From a virus, in the IMG/VR virus record IMGVR_UViG_3300025941_000427, positions 1 to 36,378 of that record: a DNA stretch of 36,378 nt; one strand, 5' to 3'. Under the pieces are notes generated by a model. The model was given only the letters and a program-made list of their open reading frames with translations. It was not told the DNA's origin and searched no databases. Numbering within the stretch: position 1 is the stretch's first letter; each line of letters starts with the position of its first letter. The position numbers and the translations under genes are program-made. Shown here one piece after another: positions 8,247 to 15,612 of this stretch.

Positions 8247-9326
8247 TTAGTCGCTATCCTCAAAGGTTTCACCTGAACTACCATCGTGAATTGATGATGG
8301 TTTTTCATCAATTTCAGCATTCAAAATGTCATCAGATTGAGCATCATCCATTACAATAAGACCTTCTAAATCACCAAAATCTGGTCTTGGCTTTGGTCTG
8401 CTGGATGGTTGTCTGACAGTTGGAGGTGGCTCTTCGATGCCCTCTTCCATCATTTTATGAGCCTTCCATTTCTTGTAAAATTCATCAAAAGATTTTGGTT
8501 GAGGAACGTCAACATTATTATCATCAGCCATATTGAATTCAGTGCCGTGATGCTTAAGGTTTTCCACCATTTTCTCTGGCGTCAATCCCTTAGTATGCCA
8601 ATCACTCACTGAAAGCGGATTCTTTGGCTTATGTGGCTTTCCTCTAACATCATTATCATCAAGCCCTAATTCTTGAGCAATGCTCTTGAAAACTAATTCA
8701 TCTGGACTTGGCTTATCATCTTGCTTTGGTTGCTTGAGAAGACTTTGCATCTCAATTTCTTGACCGGGTTGAACTCCGACTGGACCAGGGTTAGCCATCC
8801 ATTGAGAAACATTTTGTTGAAAATTTTCAGATTCGGATGGTCTATTCGGATCAATTGGAGCCATTGGATTCTCGATCCATGACATGAATCTCTGAGGAGA
8901 GCCCTCTGGATTCATTAATTCGGCAGCTTCTTCTTCACTCATAAGATTATGTCTACCAATGAAAGAAGCAATTTCTTTATCAGTATATCCTAATCTTCTA
9001 AATGCAGTATTTACTCTAGCTTTAGAAAAAGCATCACCCTTACCTAATCCTTTTAGATCGGCTTGGGTTACACCATTTTCCATCAATGATTGCATTGATG
9101 GCATCATCTTTACTTTAGTATCATGCTGAGCGGCAATTTTAGATAAAATCTGAAGAACTTGTTCTGCCTTAGCAGTCATGCCAGCCTCTTCAAAAATTTG
9201 AGCCGCAGAATGAAGATACTCCACTGCCTGAACAAGACTATTCATGCCTTGCTTTTTTTCATGAGAGTGTAGCTCGCGCTGCATTCCATGGATTAGCTCA
9301 TTTTCAAAAAGACTTTTTTTGATCAT
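8247..9326 (-). CDS. Helical virion-block protein, long paralogue of 9338-9565
   Basis: This protein has 359 residues. The first ~67 residues (MIKKSLFENELIHGMQ..., then an EEAGMTAKAEQV hairpin and LSKIAAQ) match the whole of the 75-residue protein encoded just upstream, so this looks like a tandem duplication in which one copy gained about 290 residues. The added part is hydrophilic, rich in Pro, Asp and Glu, with an acidic C-terminus (GETFEDSD) and little predicted globular structure. GAGG lies before the ATG. Possibly a head-core or assembly-adaptor protein; no enzyme motifs are seen. Confidence 0.55.
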   Translation of the reverse strand: MIKKSLFENELIHGMQRELHSHEKKQGMNSLVQAVEYLHSAAQIFEEAGMTAKAEQVLQILSKIAAQHDTKVKMMPSMQSLMENGVTQADLKGLGKGDAFSKARVNTAFRRLGYTDKEIASFIGRHNLMSEEEAAELMNPEGSPQRFMSWIENPMAPIDPNRPSESENFQQNVSQWMANPGPVGVQPGQEIEMQSLLKQPKQDDKPSPDELVFKSIAQELGLDDNDVRGKPHKPKNPLSVSDWHTKGLTPEKMVENLKHHGTEFNMADDNNVDVPQPKSFDEFYKKWKAHKMMEEGIEEPPPTVRQPSSRPKPRPDFGDLEGLIVMDDAQSDDILNAEIDEKPSSIHDGSSGETFEDSD

Positions 9327-9337
9327 TATTCCTCAAA

Positions 9338-9565
9338 TTAAGAAGTCTTGCCGGAAAGCTGTTGAGCCAATCCCTGCAAGACTTCAGTTACTTCATCAGC
9401 TTGTTCGGTCATGCCGGCCTGATCAAAGATCTCGGCAGCAGCATTTAGATAATCAGCAGCTTGTGCTAGCTTACTAAATCCATGCTTATCTTCAACTTGT
9501 TTTGCAACAAGTTGCTTTTCCATCGAATGATAGATCTCGTCTTCAAAGCTGCTTTTTTTAAACAT
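9338..9565 (-). CDS. Small helical protein, short paralogue of 8247-9326
   Basis: A 75-residue protein made almost entirely of the module shared with the next gene: MFKKSSFEDEIYHSM, then FSKLAQ, then an A-x-I-F-D-x-A-G-M-T-x-x-A-D hairpin. GAGG precedes the ATG at a normal distance. Predicted to be two or three helices. Because it is a free copy of a domain attached to a larger neighbour, it may dimerise with it or dock on the same partner. Function unknown. Confidence 0.55.
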   Translation of the reverse strand: MFKKSSFEDEIYHSMEKQLVAKQVEDKHGFSKLAQAADYLNAAAEIFDQAGMTEQADEVTEVLQGLAQQLSGKTS

Positions 9566-9579
9566 AGGTTACCTCAGAA

Positions 9580-10311
9580 TTACTTCTTAGAAGAAGAGGA
9601 AGACTTAGATGCCTTCTCTTTTTCCTTGGCAGCCTTTTCCTTAGCCTTTTCCTTGTCAGCTTTTTCCTTGGCCTTAGCCTTTTCCTTAGCTGCCTTGTCC
9701 TTAGCCATTTGGGTATCACGCTTCTCTTTTTCCTTAGAAGCTTTTTCCTTGGCCTTTTCCTTAGATGCCTTATCCTTAGAATCTTTCTTGGAATCCTTTT
9801 CCTTCTTCTTGGCTTCAACAACCATAGAAGCTAGCTTCAAACTGAAAGCAGCGGATTTTTCCATTCCAACAGAGTCAAGGGCGGCAGAAGCAGTTAGCAA
9901 GCTGTCAATAGCAACATCGAAAGCTGCACTGGAATCCATGTCGTCAGCGTAAGAGCTGTCGTCAGAGTCATCCTTCTTTTTCTTGGCATCTTGGTCATCA
10001 GCACTTGCAGAGTCGCTGCTTGAAGATGAAGATTCTTCCTTCTTCTTTTTCTTAGCATCGTTGTCATCTGCAAAGAAGCTGTCGTCAGCGCTGCTAGAAT
10101 CAGAGGAGTCATCCTTCTTCTTCTTTGCATCCTGGTCGTCAGCCATAGCAGAGTCACCACACTTGCAGGCGTCGCTTCCGCACTTTGGGCACTTTGCATC
10201 ATTTTCATCTGATGCAAACTTGTATTGAGTATTGAACAAAGATTTGTGGGCTTCGCTCTTTAGAACTGCATCCATTGTTGCAGCGACAAAATCTGATACA
10301 CTTTTAGTCAT
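9580..10311 (-). CDS. Highly charged, repeat-containing zinc-motif protein (head-core candidate)
   Basis: This 243-residue protein has an unusual layout. A CPKCGSDACKCG cluster (41-52) could bind zinc. Three repeats of ADD[QN]DAKKKK separated by Ser/Asp runs follow (about 57-126). A helical hairpin (LDSVGMEKSAA, 145-155) matches those of the neighbours. The C-terminal third (about 168-243) is nearly pure Lys, Ala, Glu, Asp and Ser and should form a single charged helix or a histone-H1-like tail. AGAGG precedes the ATG. Directly downstream of the protease/scaffold gene and rich in charge, it resembles T4-type prohead core proteins in composition only. A DNA-condensing internal protein is an alternative. 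Confidence 0.55.
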   Translation of the reverse strand: MTKSVSDFVAATMDAVLKSEAHKSLFNTQYKFASDENDAKCPKCGSDACKCGDSAMADDQDAKKKKDDSSDSSSADDSFFADDNDAKKKKKEESSSSSSDSASADDQDAKKKKDDSDDSSYADDMDSSAAFDVAIDSLLTASAALDSVGMEKSAAFSLKLASMVVEAKKKEKDSKKDSKDKASKEKAKEKASKEKEKRDTQMAKDKAAKEKAKAKEKADKEKAKEKAAKEKEKASKSSSSSKK

Positions 10312-10340
10312 AATATCCTCTATTTATTTTGTTGTATTGC

Positions 10341-12722
10341 TTAGAACATTCTCTTGGAAGTCTTAGCAAGTGCTGCGGACAATTGAGACCAATCATCTTC
10401 TGCTGAGACAGCAGTATTGATTTCACCAGAACCAATTACGCCAACTTGTGGTAGACGACCGGCAGTTCTACGTAGAGGTTCATGCTTTGCAACTACTCTC
10501 TTAAGAGTTTCGAAGTTTGCTTCGTTGAAGCTCATTAGCTCATCAACGTGAGCGGAGATAACATTTCTGTCATTAGCAACTAAGCCACGGTCAACCATTT
10601 CATAGGTCATCTCGTAAGCTCTGGCCATCTTGACCTTGAACTTGTTAAGTTCTTCTTCAAGTTGAGCCTTAACGTGCTCCTTGACTAGTTCGCTTGCGAA
10701 CTCAGATCCACCGTCTACTTGACCGTAGAACTTCTTGTAGTAAGAAACTGCATCCTTATCCAAACCTTCAGCTACTAGAGCGTCCAAATCGGATGGGTCA
10801 AGCTTTCCTTCAGAAACTAGTCTGTGGATTGCTTCTGCTTCCTTACGAACCTTAGGTGGAGCCTTTGCAAGTTCCATCATAGCCTGGTTGACTTCTGGTA
10901 AGGTTTCGACCTTTCCTAGATTATCAGATGGCTTTACATCAAGTTCAGTCTGGCCATCAGCAAGCTTATCGGCTGCATCAAGCATGTCGCTAAACTTAGC
11001 GTGAGACATATCTTGAATTTCACCGTCATCTTGCTTGCCTAGTGCATCGGCAGCTAGCTTGGCACGAAGTGCGGCACGACCTTCTCTGGAATCAAAGGAA
11101 GCCTGAACAGTTACTTCGGTACCTGGCTTGACATCTAGACCCTTCTTCAACTCTTCTGGAGTTGCCATTAGGTCATTTGCGTCATCAACGGCCATGCCAG
11201 TCATTTCAGCTAATTCATCATGTGCTTCGCCCATGTGATCATTATCATCATCAGCCATTAATTCCTTGACAGCATCCAAATCGGAGTTGGTGTCAGAAAT
11301 CATGGCCATCAAGTCATCGCCATTGTTGGCGTCTAGTTCGCCTGTCATATTCTCTCCTTCAGCTAATGCTTCAAGTTCTGCTTCAATTTCTGCGCGCTTG
11401 ACAATAGCTTTGGTTCCACGAGCATATTTGACGAAAGCGGTCATCAATTTGAATCCATCTGCTACGGCAGACTTGGCTTCATTTAGCGCATCTTCAACAA
11501 TAGTACCAACAAACTCTTGGTTAGAGTTAGTTACAGCGCCCTTGTCGTAAAGACCAGAGATCATGTCAAGCTCTTGTGCATGGTCATTTAGGTTAGCAAC
11601 TGCTTCCTTCATGGCATGGGTAAGTGCGCCATTAAGTTCTTTTCTCAATCCGTTTAAGGTTGAGGTGCTAAAGGATGCTGCTGCGCCCATTTCTGGAGCA
11701 GAAGCGCCTTCCATCTCGCCCATTTCGGCTTGTTCACCAGTTAATGCTCTAACAGCTTCAACAAGGTCTGAACTTAGGTCTCTAACTTTTTCTGCCAAAT
11801 CAGCAGCGGCTGCCTTTGGATCACCAGACTTGCCAGTGTCTTCGGCTGGAGGTGCACCTGCATCAGGAGCTGGTGCAGAAGAATCGGCTGGAGGTGGAGC
11901 ACCTGCGTCAGCGGCTGGAGGTGGAGGAGCAGCCTGTGCACTCTTTACAAGTGCGGCTACCTTCTCAACTCCACTAGTCTTTACCTTCTCAAGTAAGCTA
12001 GTTCCAAATTCCTTAGTAGCGATACTTCCGTATAGCTTGCTTGGACGACCACCAGATAGATCATTAACAGAGGCGGTTAGAATAAGTTTGTCACCACGGT
12101 AAACTTCCCAAGCACTGTCGCCTAGGTTACGGGTACCATCTTCATTGGTAGCGTAAACGAACTTGGCACTTAATGCGGAAGCTCTACGTAGCATTTCCTT
12201 ACGCTTTAACTCATCAGAGGTTTCAGCGGATTGTGGGGATGGGTGCATACCATCGACTGGGCCAACACCTGGGAATGGCTTTTGACCAACCATGTGCTTG
12301 TCGTCTCTCTCACGAAGGACGTACTCAAGCTTGTCAACTGGATACTTTGGCTTGCCTGGAGTTGGAGTTCCTGGGTTGTTGCCATCACCGTTTTGGAAGT
12401 AAGCAGTCTTGTTTTCAAGAGCTTGCTTAGCAAGGTTCACGATTGCAGAACGGCGAGCAGCTCTCTCTTCGGATTCAGCACGAGCAAGCATCTTCTTACG
12501 TTGTAGTTCGTCAGAAGGGTCGGCGGAATCTGGAGATGGGTGCATACCATCTACGGAGCCAACTTCTGGAAATGGGGATTGACCCACCATTTGCTTATCC
12601 TCTTTTTCACGAAGTTGCTCGTTGAGAGGATCTTTTGGATACTTGGCTTGACCTGGGGTAGGCTCGTTTACGCCACCAGCGCCTTGATAATAACCCTGCT
12701 TATTAATATTTGTACCTGACAT
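10341..12722 (-). CDS. Nested scaffold protein from internal start (predicted)
   Basis: Within the protease gene, AGAGGA (12727-12732) precedes an in-frame ATG at 12722. This ribosome site and spacing closely match AGAGGATATT-ATG of the 9580-10311 gene. The product would be the last 793 residues: two MVGQ-x-PFP-x-VG-x-VDGMHPSP repeats, an Ala/Pro linker and a long helical acidic region, all without the protease. This matches the plan of phage lambda C/Nu3, where a scaffold is made from inside the protease gene in the same frame. The alternative is that the site is fortuitous and only the full-length protein is made. Confidence 0.5.
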   Translation of the reverse strand: MSGTNINKQGYYQGAGGVNEPTPGQAKYPKDPLNEQLREKEDKQMVGQSPFPEVGSVDGMHPSPDSADPSDELQRKKMLARAESEERAARRSAIVNLAKQALENKTAYFQNGDGNNPGTPTPGKPKYPVDKLEYVLRERDDKHMVGQKPFPGVGPVDGMHPSPQSAETSDELKRKEMLRRASALSAKFVYATNEDGTRNLGDSAWEVYRGDKLILTASVNDLSGGRPSKLYGSIATKEFGTSLLEKVKTSGVEKVAALVKSAQAAPPPPAADAGAPPPADSSAPAPDAGAPPAEDTGKSGDPKAAAADLAEKVRDLSSDLVEAVRALTGEQAEMGEMEGASAPEMGAAASFSTSTLNGLRKELNGALTHAMKEAVANLNDHAQELDMISGLYDKGAVTNSNQEFVGTIVEDALNEAKSAVADGFKLMTAFVKYARGTKAIVKRAEIEAELEALAEGENMTGELDANNGDDLMAMISDTNSDLDAVKELMADDDNDHMGEAHDELAEMTGMAVDDANDLMATPEELKKGLDVKPGTEVTVQASFDSREGRAALRAKLAADALGKQDDGEIQDMSHAKFSDMLDAADKLADGQTELDVKPSDNLGKVETLPEVNQAMMELAKAPPKVRKEAEAIHRLVSEGKLDPSDLDALVAEGLDKDAVSYYKKFYGQVDGGSEFASELVKEHVKAQLEEELNKFKVKMARAYEMTYEMVDRGLVANDRNVISAHVDELMSFNEANFETLKRVVAKHEPLRRTAGRLPQVGVIGSGEINTAVSAEDDWSQLSAALAKTSKRMF

Positions 12723-13913
12723 ATTTTCCTCTTGTTTGTTTGTAGAAGTGTTTGCTAACTTATCCAAGCTTTCTTTCATTTGGCTCAACTTGGTCTCGAT
12801 GGCCGTTGTGACCTCTCGAAGTTCAGCGATAGGGTCCACCCCTACTTCAGCGGTCGCGTATCTTGCATGTGGGGGAGCCAATCCAGAATCAGTACTTGGA
12901 ATTTCCTCCAAGCCTTGATCCGATGCCAAATCATTAGTATCTTTTTCAGAAATTTTAGCAGAGGCATTAATCTCGCTTAATTTCGCAAAAGCTTTATCAA
13001 CGTCTTCCTTGAACTTGGCAAGGTCGGTTGAGTTTACTGTAAATTGTGCACTGCCTCCACCTTCATGACCTTTAGGATCATTAACAGTTAAAGTGGCGGA
13101 GAATGATAAATCTGCTATTCTGTTAAGCTCTTCTTGCTTACTCTCGACATAGCTGTTTAGTGTATTTGCAGCAGCAATAATATGTTTAATATTAGCTTTT
13201 GGATCTGCACCATTTACAACAATGGATAATTCAATTGGGTTTAAATCTACGTTAATTTCACCATAGCAACTCTTACGTCTCATATGGTCACAGAAGTCAG
13301 CTTCTGTACGGGCTACCTTGGCACAATCTGAACAGATGGCCTTTCCAACAGCGGTACCCATGGACACACAGTTAGAAACTCCGGTAGCTACTTGTCTTGC
13401 TAATTGTGGATACCCGGCCTTGTCTAAGGCACATAGAGCAATTACTCTCTTGAGATTGCGGTCATAATAGGTATCAACAATAAAGCCTCTTACATGATCT
13501 ACTGAACTTGATTTATGATCAATGCAAAGAGGCTTTCCGACCCATTTCCTATAAGCTCTTACTAATTCTTCCTCTGGAAAGATATCTCCGTTGGAATTCT
13601 TATAAGGCTTAATGCTAGGGTCATTACTCATCCAGCGCCAAGTACCACCAGCTTTATCCCAGCCTACTTGGACAGTCTCTCCTTTAGCGTTTAGCTTTGG
13701 AGTTCCATCATCATTAAGGCAAGATGCTTCAGCGGCATGCATCATGACAGCAGAGAAGTATAAAAAGTCTTCTGCCTTTGGAGCAACCTTCTTTAGGTTG
13801 GCTGCAAACTTTTTAAAGTTCTCCAAAATTTCAGGGCTGACAGCAGGAAGACACGACTCCGTGGCCTCTACTCTGCTAATCTCAATCAGTTCACCTAGTT
13901 TTACAAATGACAT
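10341..13913 (-). CDS. Prohead protease fused to scaffold-like C-terminus
   Basis: This 1190-residue protein starts with a capsid-maturation serine protease. H133/H140 sit in a 'DHKSSSVDHVRGFIVDTYYD' segment (132-151). A Ser nucleophile candidate S184 lies in VSMGT, and ELSIVVNGADPKAN (228-241) matches the E-x-S-x-V-x-x-x-A-x-P end typical of the HK97-type protease family. Between the last two lies CSDC-x10-C-x7-C (194-216), a probable zinc site not usual for the family. After about residue 260 the protein is helical, acidic and Ala/Pro-rich, like a scaffold. It has a tandem repeat at 405-479 and 502-578 and an Ala/Pro linker near 660-700. An in-frame start at residue 398 with its own ribosome site suggests a separate scaffold product. 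It is three times the length of a normal protease. Confidence 0.75.
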   Translation of the reverse strand: MSFVKLGELIEISRVEATESCLPAVSPEILENFKKFAANLKKVAPKAEDFLYFSAVMMHAAEASCLNDDGTPKLNAKGETVQVGWDKAGGTWRWMSNDPSIKPYKNSNGDIFPEEELVRAYRKWVGKPLCIDHKSSSVDHVRGFIVDTYYDRNLKRVIALCALDKAGYPQLARQVATGVSNCVSMGTAVGKAICSDCAKVARTEADFCDHMRRKSCYGEINVDLNPIELSIVVNGADPKANIKHIIAAANTLNSYVESKQEELNRIADLSFSATLTVNDPKGHEGGGSAQFTVNSTDLAKFKEDVDKAFAKLSEINASAKISEKDTNDLASDQGLEEIPSTDSGLAPPHARYATAEVGVDPIAELREVTTAIETKLSQMKESLDKLANTSTNKQEENMSGTNINKQGYYQGAGGVNEPTPGQAKYPKDPLNEQLREKEDKQMVGQSPFPEVGSVDGMHPSPDSADPSDELQRKKMLARAESEERAARRSAIVNLAKQALENKTAYFQNGDGNNPGTPTPGKPKYPVDKLEYVLRERDDKHMVGQKPFPGVGPVDGMHPSPQSAETSDELKRKEMLRRASALSAKFVYATNEDGTRNLGDSAWEVYRGDKLILTASVNDLSGGRPSKLYGSIATKEFGTSLLEKVKTSGVEKVAALVKSAQAAPPPPAADAGAPPPADSSAPAPDAGAPPAEDTGKSGDPKAAAADLAEKVRDLSSDLVEAVRALTGEQAEMGEMEGASAPEMGAAASFSTSTLNGLRKELNGALTHAMKEAVANLNDHAQELDMISGLYDKGAVTNSNQEFVGTIVEDALNEAKSAVADGFKLMTAFVKYARGTKAIVKRAEIEAELEALAEGENMTGELDANNGDDLMAMISDTNSDLDAVKELMADDDNDHMGEAHDELAEMTGMAVDDANDLMATPEELKKGLDVKPGTEVTVQASFDSREGRAALRAKLAADALGKQDDGEIQDMSHAKFSDMLDAADKLADGQTELDVKPSDNLGKVETLPEVNQAMMELAKAPPKVRKEAEAIHRLVSEGKLDPSDLDALVAEGLDKDAVSYYKKFYGQVDGGSEFASELVKEHVKAQLEEELNKFKVKMARAYEMTYEMVDRGLVANDRNVISAHVDELMSFNEANFETLKRVVAKHEPLRRTAGRLPQVGVIGSGEINTAVSAEDDWSQLSAALAKTSKRMF
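12180..12410 (-). repeat. Copy B of the YFQG module (scaffold residues 502-578)
   Basis: Encodes KTAYFQNGDG, a TPGKPKYP segment, LRERDDKHMVGQKPFP, GPVDGMHPSP and DELKRKEML. The MVGQ-x-PFP and DGMHPSP blocks are nearly identical to copy A, whereas the YFQ start is closer to the nucleotidyltransferase copy. Confidence 0.7.
12477..12701 (-). repeat. Copy A of the YFQG module (scaffold residues 405-479)
   Basis: Encodes KQGYYQGAGGVNEP, then KYPKDPL, REK-D, MVGQSPFP, VDGMHPSP and DELQRKKML. It is in tandem with copy B, 97 residues later, and is also found in the nucleotidyltransferase at 25661-25903. The first ~41 bases match that third copy at about 32 of 41 positions on direct comparison, which suggests duplication rather than chance. 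Confidence 0.7.
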
Positions 13914-13915
13914 AT

Positions 13916-14074
13916 TTATCTCCCTGATTTCTTCATTTCTGAAGGATCAGCTTCTTCCTCAGATGTCTTGATTACTTTTTTGGATAGATCTTTAGCAGCT
14001 TTTTTCTGCGCGTCAGTCATCTCTTCGGTTTCGACAACTGATAAAATTTTTCCATCACCGTGTTTTATAAACAT
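13916..14074 (-). CDS. Small charged protein upstream of the protease gene
   Basis: A 52-residue gene fills most of the gap before the protease. GGAGAG lies 3-4 bases before the ATG, and the stop lies two bases before the protease start codon, whose own ribosome site (AGGGAG) is inside this gene's end. The product (MFIKHGDGKILSVVETEEM..., ending KKSGR) has a short beta-like N-terminus and a Lys/Glu-rich helix. Tight coupling suggests it is translated with the protease. It could be a protease partner or inhibitor, but nothing in the sequence identifies it. Confidence 0.6.
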   Translation of the reverse strand: MFIKHGDGKILSVVETEEMTDAQKKAAKDLSKKVIKTSEEEADPSEMKKSGR

Positions 14075-14109
14075 CTACTCTCCAAACGGGAGCATCACAA
14101 TAACTCTTA

Positions 14110-14115
14110 ATTATA
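14110..14115 (-). promoter_or_regulatory. Candidate -10 box (TATAAT) before the small gene and protease
   Basis: An exact TATAAT on the minus strand lies about 36 bases upstream of the 13916-14074 start codon, in the largest non-coding gap of the head block. No good TTGACA-like -35 is visible at 16-18 bases. It would drive the small gene plus protease/scaffold. AT-rich sequence alone could produce such a match. Confidence 0.3.
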
Positions 14116-14179
14116 ATGGATTATTGCCACAAAATTCTCATTTCCGGCAGTAACTTCAATCATATATGTTAATATTCCC

Positions 14180-14185
14180 ATTATA
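14180..14185 (-). promoter_or_regulatory. Second candidate -10 box (TATAAT)
   Basis: A second exact TATAAT lies 70 bases upstream of the first, in the context CAGTTATAATGGG, just after the stop of the 14195-14848 gene. It has the same lack of a clear -35. Two such matches in one 120-base gap strengthen the idea that transcription restarts before the protease gene. Confidence 0.25.
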
Positions 14186-14194
14186 ACTGAGGTT

Positions 14195-14848
14195 TTAATT
14201 ACCTGATTGTGATGATTTCTCCTTGATAATGTCGTTAAGCTGATCCTGACGTTGGTTGAAAAGGTCAATAATTAGTGGTGTTTTCTCTTCAATATTCATT
14301 TGAAGATCGGTACTAACATTGTCCACCCAGCTTGTAGCTAAGATATTAGTTTGAATATGGTTTTTAATTCTTTCATCAATAATTTCATCAATTTCTTCGC
14401 ACTGCTTTTGAATATCTTCAAGCGCCTTCACTACATCTTGTGGGAAAGACTTGGCCTCTAAATCAGCAAAAAGATCGACAAGTTTATTAACCTTGACTTC
14501 TAAATCATCAATTGATGAAATAAAAGATTTCATTAATTTCAAGGTCTGAGTATCAGATGAAAAAATCTGCATTACATTAACGCAGTTAAAAGCTGCTTTT
14601 TTGAACTTATTGAAATTATCGACGGCTTTATCTCTAAATCGTCTAATAGCAGCTCTAGCCTTCATTACTTCCTGGGGATCCATTTCTGGGTTATCCTTGA
14701 AGGGAGTCTTCATAATATCCAAATGATCAGATGCCATCTGTAGCATCTTAGCGGCATGCTCAAAATACAAAAGGGCCTGTTCTGCCTGCGTTTTCTCCGC
14801 ATCAGACACATCGTAGGTCATTTGTACTGCATAAGCCTTCTTAATCAT
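14195..14848 (-). CDS. Helical virion-block protein
   Basis: I set the start at ATG 14848 (217 residues, MIKKAYAVQM...), which overlaps the phosphatase stop by eight bases. A longer reading to 14953 would bury 113 bases inside the phosphatase gene. The protein is all-helical, with heptad-like stretches and a hairpin (ALLYFEHAAKMLQMASDHL) similar to those in neighbours. It starts with a KxA motif. No enzyme motif, zinc site or membrane segment is seen. Probably an assembly or internal virion factor. Confidence 0.5.
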   Translation of the reverse strand: MIKKAYAVQMTYDVSDAEKTQAEQALLYFEHAAKMLQMASDHLDIMKTPFKDNPEMDPQEVMKARAAIRRFRDKAVDNFNKFKKAAFNCVNVMQIFSSDTQTLKLMKSFISSIDDLEVKVNKLVDLFADLEAKSFPQDVVKALEDIQKQCEEIDEIIDERIKNHIQTNILATSWVDNVSTDLQMNIEEKTPLIIDLFNQRQDQLNDIIKEKSSQSGN

Positions 14849-15611
14849 AGATAAAATTACCTGGGTTTGGTTCAACGGGTCCGAAGCCTCTACCACCCGC
14901 ATCGTTGTCGTAAACGCCAACCATTGGAACAGTATCTTCTTCCTGAAGATCATGTTCTTTTATTGACTTGCTAGAATGATAATTTTCACGGGTTGGAGAC
15001 TGATCCATAATGAAATTATACAAAGCATCCATAGGATTTTGCTTCGTAACACTTAAATAGGGAGCAAAAGAACCCTGATGCCCCTCATCTAAGAATGAGT
15101 CTCGATTATCGCCAATGTACTCTCGTTCGTTGGAGACTATATCAGCTTTGTTCTCATCTTTCGATGGCTTACATTTTCTAATAAGCTTTTCAAAAGTTGA
15201 GATGGGTCTTGGATCAACATCTAATCCGAATCCTAAAGACTTAGCTTCTTCAATAGCTTTCTCAGGATCTTTGCCTAGATACTTGCATTGAACTAGAGCT
15301 ACAGCCAAACCTGTTCGGTCTTTTCCGGCCGCACAGTGAACGTAAGTAGGGCCGCCTTCTAGAAATAACTTCTTTAGATCATGACTAAGAAACTTTAATA
15401 GAGAGTGTTTAAAATTTTCCATTTCAATAGGAAGCTCTATATGATTAATTCCTAAGAGCTTACATGCTCTATTAATTCTATCGCCAGCAATCTTATCAAG
15501 ACTAACGATCTTTTTAATCCCTAATTCCTCTTTTAACCACTGAACATCTTTTGGGGATGGGGCGCTGCCTCGGTATAGATCTTTGGTTACTTTTCTTAGC
15601 CTGTGAATCAT
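14841..15611 (-). CDS. Tyrosine/dual-specificity protein phosphatase
   Basis: This 256-residue protein opens with LYRGSAPSPKDVQWLKEELGI, the usual start of the small dual-specificity/Tyr phosphatase fold, and has the P-loop HCAAGKDRTG (92-101) with nucleophile C93 and R99. It should hydrolyse phosphotyrosine, phosphoserine/threonine or a phosphoinositide-like substrate. The catalytic domain ends near residue 150. The last ~100 residues are a polar extension ending in a Gly/Pro-rich tail (GGRGFGPVEPNPGNFIYD). Being inside the head gene block, with a non-catalytic tail like other virion proteins here, it may be packaged and injected, or act in assembly. The upstream ribosome site is weak; a one-base gap to the previous gene suggests coupling. 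Confidence 0.8.
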   Translation of the reverse strand: MIHRLRKVTKDLYRGSAPSPKDVQWLKEELGIKKIVSLDKIAGDRINRACKLLGINHIELPIEMENFKHSLLKFLSHDLKKLFLEGGPTYVHCAAGKDRTGLAVALVQCKYLGKDPEKAIEEAKSLGFGLDVDPRPISTFEKLIRKCKPSKDENKADIVSNEREYIGDNRDSFLDEGHQGSFAPYLSVTKQNPMDALYNFIMDQSPTRENYHSSKSIKEHDLQEEDTVPMVGVYDNDAGGRGFGPVEPNPGNFIYD

Positions 15612-15612
15612 G

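Noticed and set aside
14107-14181. An 18- or 24-residue minus-strand frame (MIEVTAGNENFVAIIHYN) in the gap before the small gene
   Set aside because: The ribosome site is weak, the frame is tiny and it overlaps a candidate -10 box. I cannot support it as a gene.
14849-14953. Longer N-terminus for the 14195-14848 protein
   Set aside because: It would lie wholly inside the phosphatase gene. ATG 14848 gives a short overlap and a typical MIKKA start.
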